A DNA stretch of 64,000 nt from Fusarium oxysporum f. sp. lycopersici 4287 (lineage: Eukaryota; Ascomycota; Sordariomycetes; Hypocreales; Nectriaceae). Location of the stretch: NCBI RefSeq assembly GCF_000149955.1, contig NW_017264852.1:62001-126000 (forward strand), written 5' to 3'. Under the pieces are notes generated by a model. That model was not told where the DNA came from and searched no databases. It saw only the letters and a program-made list of their open reading frames with translations. Shown here piece by piece: positions 32,989-44,695 of this stretch. Position 1 is the stretch's first letter. Each line of letters starts with the position of its first letter. A program made the translations under genes and the position numbers.

Positions 32989-33288
32989 TCACCTAACCAT
33001 CATTGCTTTCATTCTATCCAACCACTGTTGGCAGGACCTGGATTCCTGACCGTTTACACAAAGCCGAAATGTTACCTCGTGCTTTAAATCGGGATGGCGT
33101 ATGATCTTGCCAGAGGGAAGACGATCCACCTTCTTGCCAATATTCTCCTCGGCGAGTTCGATGGCGGATAAAGTCGTAGCAAAATCACAAGGGGCTTCCA
33201 TCTGGCTGAAGTCCGTGATAATAGTCTTGGATCTACCCAACCTTAATAGTTCGGCTCGGATTTGCTCGGACCGGGTCGGGACCTCCAC
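32989..33288 (-). CDS. Hypothetical fragment (99 codons), doubtful
   Basis: The minus-strand frame reads RLGRSKTIITDFSQMEAPCD and ATTLSAIELAEENIGKKVDR, then PSGKIIRHPDLKHE followed by a possible gtaac donor. It looks like a real exon in composition, but neighbours in frame are missing and I cannot name a family. It may be a truncated gene end. Confidence 0.25.
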   Translation of the reverse strand: MEVPTRSEQIRAELLRLGRSKTIITDFSQMEAPCDFATTLSAIELAEENIGKKVDRLPSGKIIRHPDLKHEVTFRLCVNGQESRSCQQWLDRMKAMMVR

Positions 33289-33417
33289 CCCCGGATTTTT
33301 CCCCGGATTTTCGCTCTAGTCGCATTAGCAATGCACGCGATAGATATATAACAGTTATCTCACTCTTGCTTCGCAGGACATTAAATCAACACATGGTCTT
33401 GCACGAAATCTCAAAAT

Positions 33418-33996
33418 ATGTTCATAAACTCATGGATGCTGAGCGCACTGCTCGTGCTTGCCAACAAAGCTGCAGCAACAAACATCCAACGCGTCGTCGA
33501 AATTGCTGGCATCAACACCAGCAACGTAACAATCTGGGACTGCCCCTCAACCACGAGTCCCGATCTCAGCCAATCTATGATTCAAACCGCCATGAACGAT
33601 TTCGCATATACATTCTACACTGAAAAAGACGTCAAGCGTGCATTTGAGCGCTATGTAGCAAGCAACTACGTGCAGCACAACCCCAGCATTCCGGACGGGA
33701 GAGATGCAGCTGTCAAGATCCTGTCGCCATTGTTTGGTTCTAAAGAGAATACATTTGAGGTATACTTCCGTCTTGGGTGGCGTGAAATGAAGGTGTAACT
33801 GACATGATTGTGCAAGATTGCTCGTGTTATGGTAGGGCCGGAGTATACGACGATTCATATCAAGGCTGGGGGTGCCAATGACTCTTTAACAAATGTCTTT
33901 GATGTTTACAGAACCAAGGGCTCTTGTATTGTCGAGCACTGGGATTGCCTGCAGGCTATGGAAAAGAACACCACGTCCCATCATCCATACTTCTAG
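33418..33996 (+). CDS. Secreted SnoaL-like domain protein
   Basis: Two exons, 33418-33759 and 33817-33996, 173 aa. The 57-nt intron (gtatac..gcaag) has an ACTGAC branch point. Signal peptide at residues 1-20 (MFINSWMLSALLVLANKAAA). The SnoaL/NTF2-like fold is recognised from VKRAFERYVASNYVQHNPSI, PDGRDAA, then IARVMVGPEYTTIHIKA and NVFDVYRTKGSCIVEHWD. These small barrels bind or cyclise small organic molecules; the extracellular fungal ones are mostly uncharacterised. Several N-glycosylation sequons (NTS, NVT, NDS, NTT) fit secretion. Confidence 0.82.
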
Positions 33997-34421
33997 TCTT
34001 CTTGAGAGACCTTTGGATGTGTTCTTGGCAACGTCACCCCAGCCTGGGGCATCTGGAACTACAACAGCAAGGTCTAGCTAGTTAGTTACAGCTTCTTGGC
34101 AACAGATCTTGTTTTCTTCTTAGTATAACTATTATAAATGCCATTGACGTTTCCATGTCTCACAATTCGGGTACGAGCCGCTTGGAGGATGAACCTTGTT
34201 ATGCACAAACGGAGGAGACTGTTGTGTTAAGCGCTTCTGCTGTGTAATTCAACTCCACTTAAGCTGACATTCATATGTTCGAAAGGGTACCTATACTGCC
34301 GTGCCAAGAATACTATCAGATTACATGGAAAGGGGTCGAGGATTATATAACAAAAGTTTGTATATTTAAACTAGAATGAACTTCTTTGGTTCCCTGTTAA
34401 TAAGTGCATATTCCTGACTTT

Positions 34422-35321
34422 TCATAGCCTGGATTCAAAGAAACCAACCCTCTCATAAAGACCCGTCCAGAGTGTTTGGCCATTAACTTCTACTAACCTG
34501 CCCTCTACTTCTTGCACTGCAATGCCAGAGAGCATCACATCCTCTGGCCACCTTATTTTACTTTTTTTCGATCGAGTCGCACGCATCAATACAAGCCCCA
34601 GGACCATCTTTTACTCGTGTCCTCGAATGTCAAAATTAATGCTGGCTCGGTCCATGTCCTCAATACCCCCCACACGATAGTGATAAGCCTTCGACACGTT
34701 GTGGGTTGACTTAACGAGAGGGGCATCATGTGCTTGGAGACGAAGCCAACCACCGTTTAGTTGTCCGTAAATGTCTTGACTACGATATTGCAGTCCATAA
34801 TCAAGGTAGTTGACTGAGTGTAGAGGCTCTGGCGCCTTGAAGGAAGGATTTGCTCCTGTAGCCGGAAATTTGACTAGCCCTGCAACCGATGTCCAAGACC
34901 AGGACGCTGCGATGTATTGTTTTGGTCTTGGTGCACTCCCTTTGTAACGGTTTACCTTCCAACAGATGTCGTGCCCAATATCTGTCCACCACATGCCTGC
35001 ACAATATCGGTCGCCACGATGTTTGGCTACAATACCTACCAAGCCAGAGATGGCCGGGAATTTGTCCCTTTTGAAAGTTAAATGTCGAATAGAGTAGCCA
35101 GACACCATTAAATACGATTGATCGTTTACCTCCCTATCCCAAATACTGGTCCCAGTAAGTTGAGGGATGGTGATGTGGTTCTTGATGTAATCTTCAGTTG
35201 GATCTCTTTCGGACTCGTCTCTTATCATTTCCTGACACTCCCACAGAATTTTGTTTTCTAAGAGTCGAAGCTGGCGACGAGACAAATATCGCTCCTGCAG
35301 AGTCCAAGCCCTCGCGTCCAA
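34422..35321 (-). pseudogene. 5'-truncated HET (heterokaryon incompatibility) gene with premature stop
   Basis: The 236-codon open part begins inside the HET domain at LDARAWTLQERYLSRRQLRL, a hallmark motif. It continues through YSIRHLTFKRDKFPAISGLV and CAGMWWTDIGHDICWKVNRY. The N-terminal half of the domain is missing: upstream DNA (35322-35580) has no matching frame. In frame, TAA at 34611-34613 interrupts the protein. It continues as KMVLGLVLMRATRSKKSKIR up to YERVGFFES, the usual HET C-terminal end. TAA is one C-to-T step from CAA. HET genes trigger cell death on non-self fusion; this copy is unlikely to work. Confidence 0.75.
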
Positions 35322-35582
35322 AAGGTCTTACAAATTATTAGAGCTCCTTTGTAGTTGAAGATAAATGTTCGTACTTCGACCTCCACAAGTGAAGACTCTT
35401 AGCATCGAAGTAGGGGGGTTTCAATAGGTTAAAAAGCCCTCGCAATCGTCGAAGGCTTGGGAAGCAGCGATTGATAAATATGCACCCTGATACACTTTCC
35501 CCATGAGGGATGCTTTCCACGCCTAATCAGTAGTATCTCCCTGTATGATACAAAGAGAATCAATCCATAAAATTCAGATCCC

Positions 35583-36545
35583 TTGGAAGAATCACTAGAG
35601 GAAGCCGCGAATCTCCTGTCCGAAGGGAGTGACGCTCTTGCTATATGCGAGAGTGGTACCCTGCCTGTTGGGGTAGGATTCATCACTTGGAGCGCCTCGC
35701 TGGAGGTCGCTATACCTGCGCTGAGGAAATATCGACCCTGTGCGGTTTGGCTGTTTGCTCCTCCGAGAAGCATTCATGACTTGATTCCTTGGATACAGCA
35801 GATCCGGGAGGCGACCTCGCATGCAACCAAGATTTGGGTGCAGATTGGCTCGGTGGCAGATGCTACCTTGGCTACCGAATTACTGCGGCCCAGTGTCCTA
35901 GTCGTACAGGGGACAGACGCTGGAGGCCATGCGTTGGCTCGAGGCACTAGCATTATCTCGCTGGTGCCAGAGGTGCATGATAAGATACAAGAAATGCAAG
36001 TACAACAGCAACGTGTCGAGCATCCCATTCAGTTGCTGGCAGCAGGTGGAATCAGTGACGGTCGGGGACTAGCCGCCTTGGTGCAAATGGGTGCGCAAGG
36101 ACCCGTGCTGGAAACAAGATTCTTAGCAAGCCCCGAGGCCCTCATTGCAGATGGCTATCTGAAGGAGGCGCTGCGGGCACCTGACGGTTGATGCAGTACT
36201 GCTCGAACAACAATATACGACAAAGTCCGTAATATTCATGGATGGCCAACTTGCTACAATGGCCGAAGTCTGATCAACCAGACATTTATTGATTCAGTCA
36301 ACTGATTGAGTGAGGAAGACAACCAGAACCTTTACTTGGATGTATTAGAGGAAGTGAGTGAAGAATATGGTCCAAAATGTAGAATCACAACTTATGCAGG
36401 TACCAGGGTGGGTCTGATTAAAGAAGCCATGCCGGCCAGGGATATTGTGTTGTCCGTAATTAAGGCGCCAGGCAAACAGGGTGTTAGGCCAAACGCCTTA
36501 TGGTTCAAAGTTGTGATATATGTAGCGTACATGCACTTATATTGA
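35583..36545 (+). pseudogene. 5'-truncated nitronate monooxygenase with two in-frame stops
   Basis: One frame runs from 35583 to 36545 as a 2-nitropropane dioxygenase-like barrel: VGVGFITWSASLEV, KIWVQIGSVADATLATELLR, VVQGTDAGGHALARGTS (FMN-phosphate region), LLAAGGISDGRGLAALVQMG and RFLASPEALIADGY. After APDG comes TGA, then TARTTIYDKVRNIHGWPTCY and GRSLINQTFID. A second TGA follows, then SEEDNQNLYLDVLEEVSEEY and ITTYAGTRVGLIKEAMPARD. The N-terminal barrel start is missing. Both TGA codons are one C-to-T step from CGA. The active family oxidises nitronates; this copy is broken. Confidence 0.8.
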
Positions 36546-36725
36546 AGGAGAATTAAATATTGGTGCCTCGACTATCCTCGCTAAGTCTCCAGACGAGTTC
36601 ATCGTCTCGCTAAGCGCGGCCCTAGGCAAATGTACGACTAGATAGCTACATAAGCCCGGCAATCAGATCCAGTAAAGCGTCAAGCACTTGTATCCAAGCT
36701 TGTGCGGTGTTCCTGTTGCCTCTAT

Positions 36726-38732
36726 TCAGGACAATATAGGAAAGGGAACTGACGCGTTGTAGCAGGAAGCATCGAGATAATCACCGGTAATGTTTCGAGC
36801 TGGAGAACCACGCGCCCCAAACTCAATAATAGAGCCATTATTCTTACCCTGGTGTTGAAAAACAGGCCATCCCACGGAGCTCGTCACATTGGCACCCTCT
36901 TTGAGGAAAGCGACAAAGTAGTCTTGCATGGCGGCAGATGTGTCGATTTCAGCCTGGGGAGTATCGCCAACCATCTTGACGTATGTGCCAAAGATCATAA
37001 GTAAATCCGTCCAGTGATAGGCACCCAACCACGGCTGGGGGCTAATGTTGGAATAGTTACCTGACATCGAGTTTAGTGGACAAGAACAGAACCACATTGA
37101 TAGGGGTGCGATGGGCACATACCAACATAGAAGTAGCGGAAGCTCTCCAGGCCAATGGACTCACGCAACTTGGTATCACTTAATGCAAAGCAGTCAAAGT
37201 AGCGAGCAACCTCAGCAGTTTGAGTCAAGTTGGGCGAAGGCTGCAGCTCGGTTGATGTTGTGGAACGGATGGCAGGTCCTCGTGCCACGAGGTGCTTCGC
37301 ATACCGGTCAGACTTGTTGGCAAAGATGTATTTCTCATCGGCTAATGAAACAGGTCCGGTCAATAAGAACACCTTTCGAAAGAGTTGCTTGAGGGTAGGT
37401 ACATACGAATATAGTTGTCGAACGCAATGCTTGGCTTCTTATCATATCTGTTGATGAACTCCTCGATCTGCACCCAAGAAACTTGGCGCATGCATTCAAG
37501 CTCAGCTTTATAATCGTCGCCGTAGTCGCAGCCAAGGCCTTTGGCCACAACGTCGAAGTCGGCGTAAGGGTCTTGAACTTCAGTGGTGTTAATGATGTAG
37601 TCTGGGCCGTTGGAAAGAAGACCAAATTTGGTGGCGAGAGGCTTTTCCCAGAAAGCCGTGGTATACATGTCTACCAACCTAGCGCCTTGGGACTCTCCCC
37701 ACAACTATACACGTCAATGCTAAACCCGCTGGAGTGATGGAGCTTGCGCGAAGAACTTACAAGTATGTTGTCTCTGTCGCCTCCAAACTGCTGAATATTT
37801 TCATGGACCCACTCAACAGCGGCTCTTACGTCGAGCAGCGTGAGTGAAGTCTCCCGCACGGCGCGAGACTTGGGGTCTGGGGTTTTAAAGTAACACGTCA
37901 GCTACAAGCTCAACGAATAGATCCTAGGTTTTCAGAATGGGGTTGGTTTACTTCCAAAGATGTTTACACGGTAGTTGATGGTGACGACAATATGCTCCTG
38001 GGAACGTGACACCCACTGCTCCGGTAACTGAGATGGGACGGTGATGCCTCCGGTGAGGCCACCGCCACCTGTGGCAAAGAGCGCGACGGGCAACTGCGAC
38101 GATTTATTTGCATACGAAGGGGTCCACACAGCGAGGGAGAGGCAGTCCTCGTCCGAGGACCAGGCTACAGCGCCCTGATCACGTCGCTCCCCCAGACTGA
38201 GCAATGGGTTAGGTGGCGCATATTTGTTCCAGAAAACATGTGATGAGGAAACATATTGCGGACAGGCTACAGGTATACCAGATGATTAATGTCAGCGATA
38301 GCAAGATACAGTATAATACTCCAGGCAACATGCAACGTACCGGGACCGAAACGGGTGGAATCGTATACTTTGGAGGAATTGGATAATTTCTGGGGTGGTT
38401 CCCAACGGAGATCACCCACCGGCGGCTGCCAAAGAGGATCGAATAAGCCAACTGCAAGCAAAATATCGGGACGCTAGACCTCGCTGAAAACCCAGGCGAA
38501 AGGCTTGACGTACCTGTGCAAAAGGAATGCGCAAGAACTGGCGCACGTTAGGATAGGTATCATTGTACATGCCAATAAATGTTCCAGTGTTTGTTTCCAC
38601 GGTCAGATTAGCCCAACCATGGTGCAAAGTCCGCGGTCCCTGATGAGTTAAGTCGGCGAGAAAAGGATCGAATTGTTTTGTTTGTGTAGTGGCTAATAGC
38701 CCCAACACGCCAAACAAAGGGCCCGTTTGCAT
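36726..38732 (-). CDS. Secreted type-B carboxylesterase/lipase, seven exons
   Basis: Exons read on the minus strand: 38732-38514, 38425-38341, 38266-37952, 37876-37761, 37704-37407, 37341-37123 and 37060-36726, 528 aa. All six introns (56-88 nt) have GT..AG ends, and all joins keep frame. Landmarks in order: TFIGMYNDTYPNVRQFLRIP, FAQ-PPVGDLRWEPP, DEDCLSLAVWTPSY, FATGGGGLTGG (oxyanion hole; GGG where GGGxxxG is usual), HENIQQFGGDRDNIL, and WGESQGA (nucleophile Ser in GESxG). The N-terminus (MQTGPLFGVLGLLATTQ) is a plausible signal peptide. Hydrolyses carboxylic esters; substrate unknown. Divergent from a second carboxylesterase at 40385. Confidence 0.87.
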
Positions 38733-40384
38733 GATGAAGGAGTGAAAAACAAGGTTTATGATACTGAGTCACGTAATAAAAGAGCCAATCAAGTAGGAAT
38801 CTCTGAATCGTTTTTGTTCGATTCAAGTAACCATTGGCAAAAATGATGTCTTTATACTCTAGTCTTTCTACTTTCCCCGGTGCTGTAGCAACTCTCATCA
38901 ATGCGGTGACTGTCATATGATGTTGTGTGAGAGCTTCCGGGCCGATTATTTTGATCTAAAAACACCCAGGAAATAGGTGAACCGTACTTGCGGAAACTGC
39001 GGGGGGATTTTGTCCACGCTTTTTGTTGGGGTGTGGAGGACAAGCTTGAACTTGACAGCCCCCTCAAATACAGGTCCCACGGAGTCTACAATGTTGACGG
39101 GGGTATGCTGTATGTGATCACCCACAATTCGCTCATGTCCGCCTCCACAGTCGGTAAGCTTTACTGGCTTCCCATAGGTTGGGAGATCCAATCAAAATTG
39201 AGATTTCCCTTCCACTTTGACAAGAACTAAGCGGAATCGCGGGAATTAACATTCCTGACCCTTGCAGCATGTATTTCTAGCCACCCACCCACGCCACTCC
39301 AAACGGTACAACTTTTAACTCTGTACACTCCACTTCTTCCAACCGAACAGTCCCCTTACTATGATGAGATGCGCTCAAGACAAGCTTTCCTCTTGAGCAA
39401 TGCTATAGCTCACTGCTTCTTCATCACAAAGTCGCCAGGGAAATCGCTCACGAATCTGTATCAAGAACATACTTTATGATAAACTACTACTCTTCTAGGA
39501 CATCTCTCCCTTTATAGAGCTGCAAATCTGCTTTCCTTCTTCCTTGAAACACAAGCTGCTTTCGACGATAAGAGACAGAGCGTTACGATTATCCCTCCAT
39601 GCGTTCAATGTCATACCTCGAACGAACCCAGCCATGCTAAACTTCCCCGAAACAACTAGCCAGGGATTAAGAAACACCTCTTCGGTCCGAATCTTATAGC
39701 CTAGTCTTCATGCACCTGGGGCAAATCATTGTGCTCCGGGGTGGGAGGAAAAGTTGGCCAACTGAGAACGGCCAACTTTAATACGAAGCAATCCAATCCA
39801 GCGCACCTTATGTAGCTCACATTATACTGACTCAAATAACATTTCGGTTGGGATTCTCAAAGGTAGCTTGTATGACTCATCTGTCTGTGTTTCATATCGA
39901 GTTTTTCTTTCACAAAGGCGGCGTAGCTTCATCGCGATATGAGCGACCGTGAGTAATACCAACAGTTTGGGTCGGTTACGCCGATCGAGACTGCCCATTA
40001 TGAGGATCGATAACTATTTAACAGCCTCTGAGCTAGTGACATGGCTTGGCTAAAAGGCCTGTTTATAACGGGTTGTTCTCTTGCAAAAGTTTTGCACCCC
40101 CGGAGCGGCTATGACGGCTATAACGGCTACAGGTACGGGGACCACACGTCGGAACCCAGATTAATGCACATGATCTGCACAGGTCCGTTAGCTTGCATAG
40201 GCACGTGGTCTAGACTTTAAGTCTAGGGTCTGGGTGCGCAGGGCAGGGGTGCCATTTTGTCGAACTGGATTTGGGATTGAGTGAGCTGACAATGTACATA
40301 TGACTAACCGTAGGCCCCTAGTCGATATATTAATGAAATAGGTCACTCAGCTTATCGTTGATTCTCATCAATATCTCATTGACC
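38733..40384. other. Divergent intergenic region between two carboxylesterase genes
   Basis: 1.65 kb. An 81-codon minus-strand frame at 38946-39191 (for example GGGHERIVGDHIQHTPVN) looks partly protein-like but is unsupported. At 40104-40130 a nine-base unit (cggctatga/cggctataa/cggctacag) is repeated three times. Confidence 0.35.
39750..39779. repeat. 10-bp perfect inverted repeat (hairpin)
   Basis: AAAGTTGGCC - 10-nt loop - GGCCAACTTT, perfect. It lies in the intergenic region between the two carboxylesterases. Could be a protein-binding palindrome or a transposon end; no further evidence. Confidence 0.6.
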
Positions 40385-42132
40385 ATGAAATCGATTAGTG
40401 TCCTCAACCTTGGAGCTTTGTTGGTGACGTCAATGACGCCCTTAGCCATCTCATGCCCTACCGCTCATCATGGAGCCCCCATTGTCGACTTATCCAATGG
40501 CACTTACAGAGGCACCTACAATCAGCATTATCACCAATACCTCTTCCTTGGCATGCCCTACGCCAAAGCCCCAGTCAATGACCTCCGGTTGCGTGTTCCA
40601 CAGTCTCTGAATAGTACCTGGACAGGCATCCGGAACACAACCAAGTACTCACCGTCTTGTATTGGCTACGGCAGTGATACTTGGGTATTGGGCAATCATG
40701 TTTCTGAAGACTGCCTGAGTATCAACGTGGTTCGCCCAGCCGGTCTACCTGAAGGAACCAAACTCCCCGTTGCTGTCTGGATCCAAGGTGGCGGTTGGGT
40801 GAATGGCGGGAGTTCAGATCCCCGATACAATCTCTCGTTCATTGTGGAACAATCGGTCAGGAGGGGCATGCCAATTATAGCCGCAAGCATGAATTATCGC
40901 CTTCACGCCTGGGGATTCCTTCATAGCGCCGAGCTTGCGGCTGAGGGATCAACCAACCTTGGTTACAGAGATCAACGGCTGGCCCTTCACTGGATCAAGG
41001 AAAACATTGCCAATGTTGGGGGAGACTCGGAACGAGTCACTTTATGGGGCGAGAGTTCAGGAGCATTCTCTGTCGGCTCTCAACTGGTCGCATACGGAGG
41101 CCGGGACGACAAGCTCTTTAGTGCCGCTATCCTCCAAAGCGGATCACCCTTGGTCTTCGGACTCAAGCCCCAGACTGCAAGCACTTGGGAGCCGTATTGG
41201 AACAAGCTATTACATACTACGAACTGTTCGGTCGCAGAGCCAGTGGCATGCCTTAGAAAGCTTCCCACCAACGAGCTCAGCGCGGTTCTCAATAGCACAT
41301 TTGCTTCACCGCCCAGTTGGGGTCAAGTAGTAGATGGCGACTTCATCCCTGCAAGCGGAAGGGCCCTGTTGAAGAAGGGAAATTTCGCCAAGGTGCCTCT
41401 TCTTATGGGAACTAACTTCGATGAGGGCACCGAGTTTGTTCCTCGAGGGATTAACACAACGTCTCAGTTCGCTCAATATGTTAGATCTGTTGGCCTTGCC
41501 AAGCCAGCAGTCCACAGCATTGAGAAGCTGTATTCCAACAACCCTGCTGTTGGCATACCAGGCACACTCAAGGGTAGACCAGAAGGACATCTTATATACC
41601 TTGGACGGCAATACAAGCGCGCCGCTGCCTTCAGCGGAGATGTATTTCAGCATGCCGGTCGAAGACTCACGACCCAGTCGTGGGCCAAACAGCAAATACC
41701 AGTGTGGAGCTACCACTGGAACGCCCTTGTCGAGAACGTGTCGCCAGCTCAAGGCGCAAGCCACTTCCAGGAAGTCGTATTCACTTTCAACAATGTTAAC
41801 GGCCAAGGATACGACACAGTTGTCTCCAACAACCCATTGGCCGGGAAACCCGCTAGACTAGTCAAGTTAGCAGACGTCATGTCAACAGCTTGGATTAGCT
41901 TTATTATTAACCACAATCCGAATAGTTACGGTAACATTAACCTCGGCGCTTGAATTTTCCGATTTTTAACTGATTATTTTTACGCATAGCTCAATCCCTC
42001 ACTTGGCCACAGTATCGAGAGCGGTCTGAGAAGAATCTGGTGTTTAATGTTAATGTGACAGGGTTAGCTTATAGCGAGTCTGATTCGTTCCGCCACAAAC
42101 AGATTGCTTATATCATTGATAATCTATATTGA
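40385..42132 (+). CDS. Secreted type-B carboxylesterase/lipase
   Basis: Two exons, 40385-41930 and 41990-42132, 562 aa. The 59-nt intron (gtaaca..catag, branch aactgatt) replaces an apparent stop at 41953 with the normal C-terminus (SLTWPQYRERSEKNLVFNVN). Signal peptide MKSISVLNLGALLVTSMTPL. Landmarks: YLFLGMPYAKAPVNDLRLR, SEDCLSINVVRP, WIQGGGWVNGG (oxyanion hole), GGDSERVTLWGESSGAFSVG (nucleophile Ser), GTNFDEGTEF (acid residue region) and GASHFQEVVFTF (catalytic His region). Many Asn-linked sequons. General esterase or lipase; substrate not deducible. Sequence and exon number differ from the esterase at 36726, so they are not a recent tandem duplicate. Confidence 0.9.
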
Positions 42133-42576
42133 GCTAGCCCTTCTATCTATTTCAGTAGGCCCTAACTGCGTTTTCTTATGTATTTGACATTGTTACGTAT
42201 CCAAAAATAGGATCAGGGCAATTTTTGCACACAGCCGAGGCATCGTACCCGATACCACATACCTCGATACCACTTCCAATATAGCACGTAATAATCACTT
42301 GGGATGTATTAAGCCTAAATTCTTTCCACAAAATGCAATACAACCAGGAACGTTAAAATTAAGAATCATAAAAGCATCAAGTTATAATGCACCTAAAAAA
42401 CCGTATTCTTTTGAATGTAGCTGTAGATAGTGATAATCGAGTATTGACCCTAGTTAAGGTAGACTTGTCTATATTGGCTAGAGGGACTACTGCCCGATAT
42501 AATAAACACTCACCCCCCTCCAGCAGCATATTTTCCCACCGATGGGCTCCATAATGGCTGGTTGCATCTGTGTTCA

Positions 42577-43610
42577 CTACGAAACTTGGGGAGAGGACCA
42601 TGTAACTGGCAGCTCTGATACTCCGATGTCCTTGTTGGGAGCGGACCCGTTGATCTCAGAACTAGGAATGGCGAGCTTCAACGTGGGAAGAGTCTGGAAC
42701 AAAGTAGCTAGATGCCGATATTAGTGTGTTGGAAATAGCCAGTGGATTTGCAACTTACAGAAAACAGCTTCAGGCTCAGCTCGAGCGAGGGAAGCTGCGA
42801 TGCACCTATGATCACCCCATCCAAAGCCAAGGGCCTCTTCAGACCCTCGCTTTCAGAACAAGTCAAACACATTCGGATCAGGGACGACATCGGGATCTCG
42901 GTTCGCTGCTTGATTTTAGGCGATAATACCTTCGCCTGCCTTTACCTCCTAAAGGATTATCAGAGATCGCCCAGAGCATAAAAGTTATACGAGGGTACGG
43001 GGATGACAAACATGGCCGCGGACCTTGATATCGACCTTAGCAACACGTCTTGTAGCAAACGAAGACGCGGTATGGTACCGGCATAACTCTTCGACGAACG
43101 GTTTCAACAGAGACGGATCCTGAATCAAGGCGTCGAGTTGGTCAGGTTGCTCCAGTAAAGTTAACACACCTAAAACACGAACATTAGTTTTCGCTGTAAC
43201 ACTTATTTAGAATGCGTGAACATACCAAGGCGATCATGTTGATCATGGTCAGATTCCCGGCGACTAGGAGAAGGAACGAGAGTTCCACAACATGCTTCTT
43301 ATCCACCATTTGCAAGCTCATTAGAGACCAACGAGCCTATGACATCGTTACTTGGCTCTGGTGACTCGATCTTCTTGTCGACGCGTTTTGCGAAATAATT
43401 CAGAAGCTCACTATCAAGTCGATTAAATTTCAATGCATAAACTACTGATTCATGATGGCAGGAGCTTACATGTTGGCATCTTGAGCCGCGCTCGCGGTAG
43501 CACTACCATTAGTACGAGTAGCATTACACTGGGTCAAGTAGTCGACGTCCTTGAGGGCAACGCCAAGAATATCATAGTTAATCTGTACTTGGAAAGTTTC
43601 ATCAGTAAGC
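42577..43610 (-). pseudogene. P450nor (CYP55, nitric oxide reductase) pseudogene
   Basis: Exon pieces in order on the minus strand: QINYDILGVALKDVDYLTQC and NATRTNGSATASAAQDAN; ELLNYFAKRVDKKIESPEPS; MVDKKHVVELSFLLLVAGNL and TMINMIALG; VLTLLEQPDQLDALIQDPSL, KPFVEELCRYHTASSFATRR; GEGIIA-stop-NQAANRDPDV; VFDLF-stop-KRGSEEALGFGWGDHRCIAA (heme-binding Cys motif); SSEINGSAPNKDIGVSELPV. Several introns with good splice sites are still visible. Defects: missing N-terminus, a frameshift at about 43310, and TAA and TGA stops, the TGA being one C-to-T step from CGA. The intact enzyme reduces NO to N2O using NAD(P)H directly, in fungal denitrification. Confidence 0.85.
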
Positions 43611-44061
43611 CGACTTATAGAATGGGAGAAAAACCACTCAGGCCTAAGCGAGACTTACATGCGACGGATCCCTTACATATACCCTTTCTCCGTTATACAT
43701 GTTCCAAAACGCGAATTCCGCAAGTCCCTTGATCTAAGAGTTTCTGACCTCCGGAGCGGCTAGGCGCTGGCAAAGTAAGTGTGTAGCGTTGCATCTGTGC
43801 TCATGCAGGAGTATCGAGTGATGTCGATTTCTGGACCAATCCTAGATGTTGTAAATATAATAATGCCGGCATAGCCGCATTACCTGCTCACCGATGTCAT
43901 TCTTATGTATAAACTTTATCTTATATCTTAAAACTGCCTTCTGCCAACGTCATTGTCTATCCATCCGTCCGAATTGTCTAGCATATAGTATGTAATGCTG
44001 TACTTGCAGATTTGGCAAAAATATCGCCCGGAAAATCGCAAAACAATTCTCATTGGTCAGA

Positions 44062-44695
44062 ATGGTCAAGGCAAGTAAGTGGATTGAGGTTTTACATAAT
44101 CATTCGAGCGTGCAGATGACTAAAATCGCATTGTGGCGTGCAGTTGCTACTGTCTGAGGTGTTTCCACCGTCTTTGGCACCATTACCTTCGAGCAGTTCG
44201 ACGAAAGCTCACCAATAAACATCTCCTGGAATATCCGTGGCAACCATGCCAATAGTCTAAGAGCATTCCATATCCACGAGTTTGGTGACAAGACCAACGG
44301 ATGCACCTCTGCTGGACCGCATTGTATGTTAGCATCTATACCATCGACTACGCTGTACTGACGGGCGGCTGACATTGGGCAAGTCAATCTTTTCGGGAGT
44401 ACTCATGGCTCTCCATCTTATCATGAGCGACATGTTGGCGACTTGGGCAATTCCCAGGCAGACTCGAGCAGCACCTTAATCGGCACTATAACAGACCATT
44501 TGGTGAAACTAATAGGCCTAGAGAGCGTTATCAGAGTATGTTCTACTTAATGGTTTAAGAAAAGCCAGACTAACCAAGCCACCAGAGAATAATTATTATT
44601 TATAGCAGGACTGATAACCTAGGCTAAGGACCTAATAAGAAATCTAAAGTTACAGGGAATATTAGCGAAAGGCCTGCTTATAGTAAGAATCTTAC
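44062..44695 (+). pseudogene. Cu/Zn superoxide dismutase pseudogene with increasing RIP damage towards its 3' end
   Basis: Exon 1 44062-44074 (MVKA), intron 44075-44143, exon 2 44144-44323, intron 44324-44383 (branch GCTGAC), exon 3 44384-44535. Reads [42 protein letters not shown] and ERHVGDLGN; several copper/zinc-site His/Asp positions survive. The early TGA (44153-44155) is one C-to-T step from CGA, the usual RGD-type arginine. From about 44585 the last exon is still alignable (AGTDNLG-stop, TGN, RPA) but with a base missing and heavy A/T change, and it merges into AT-rich DNA. The gene is inactive. Confidence 0.82.
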
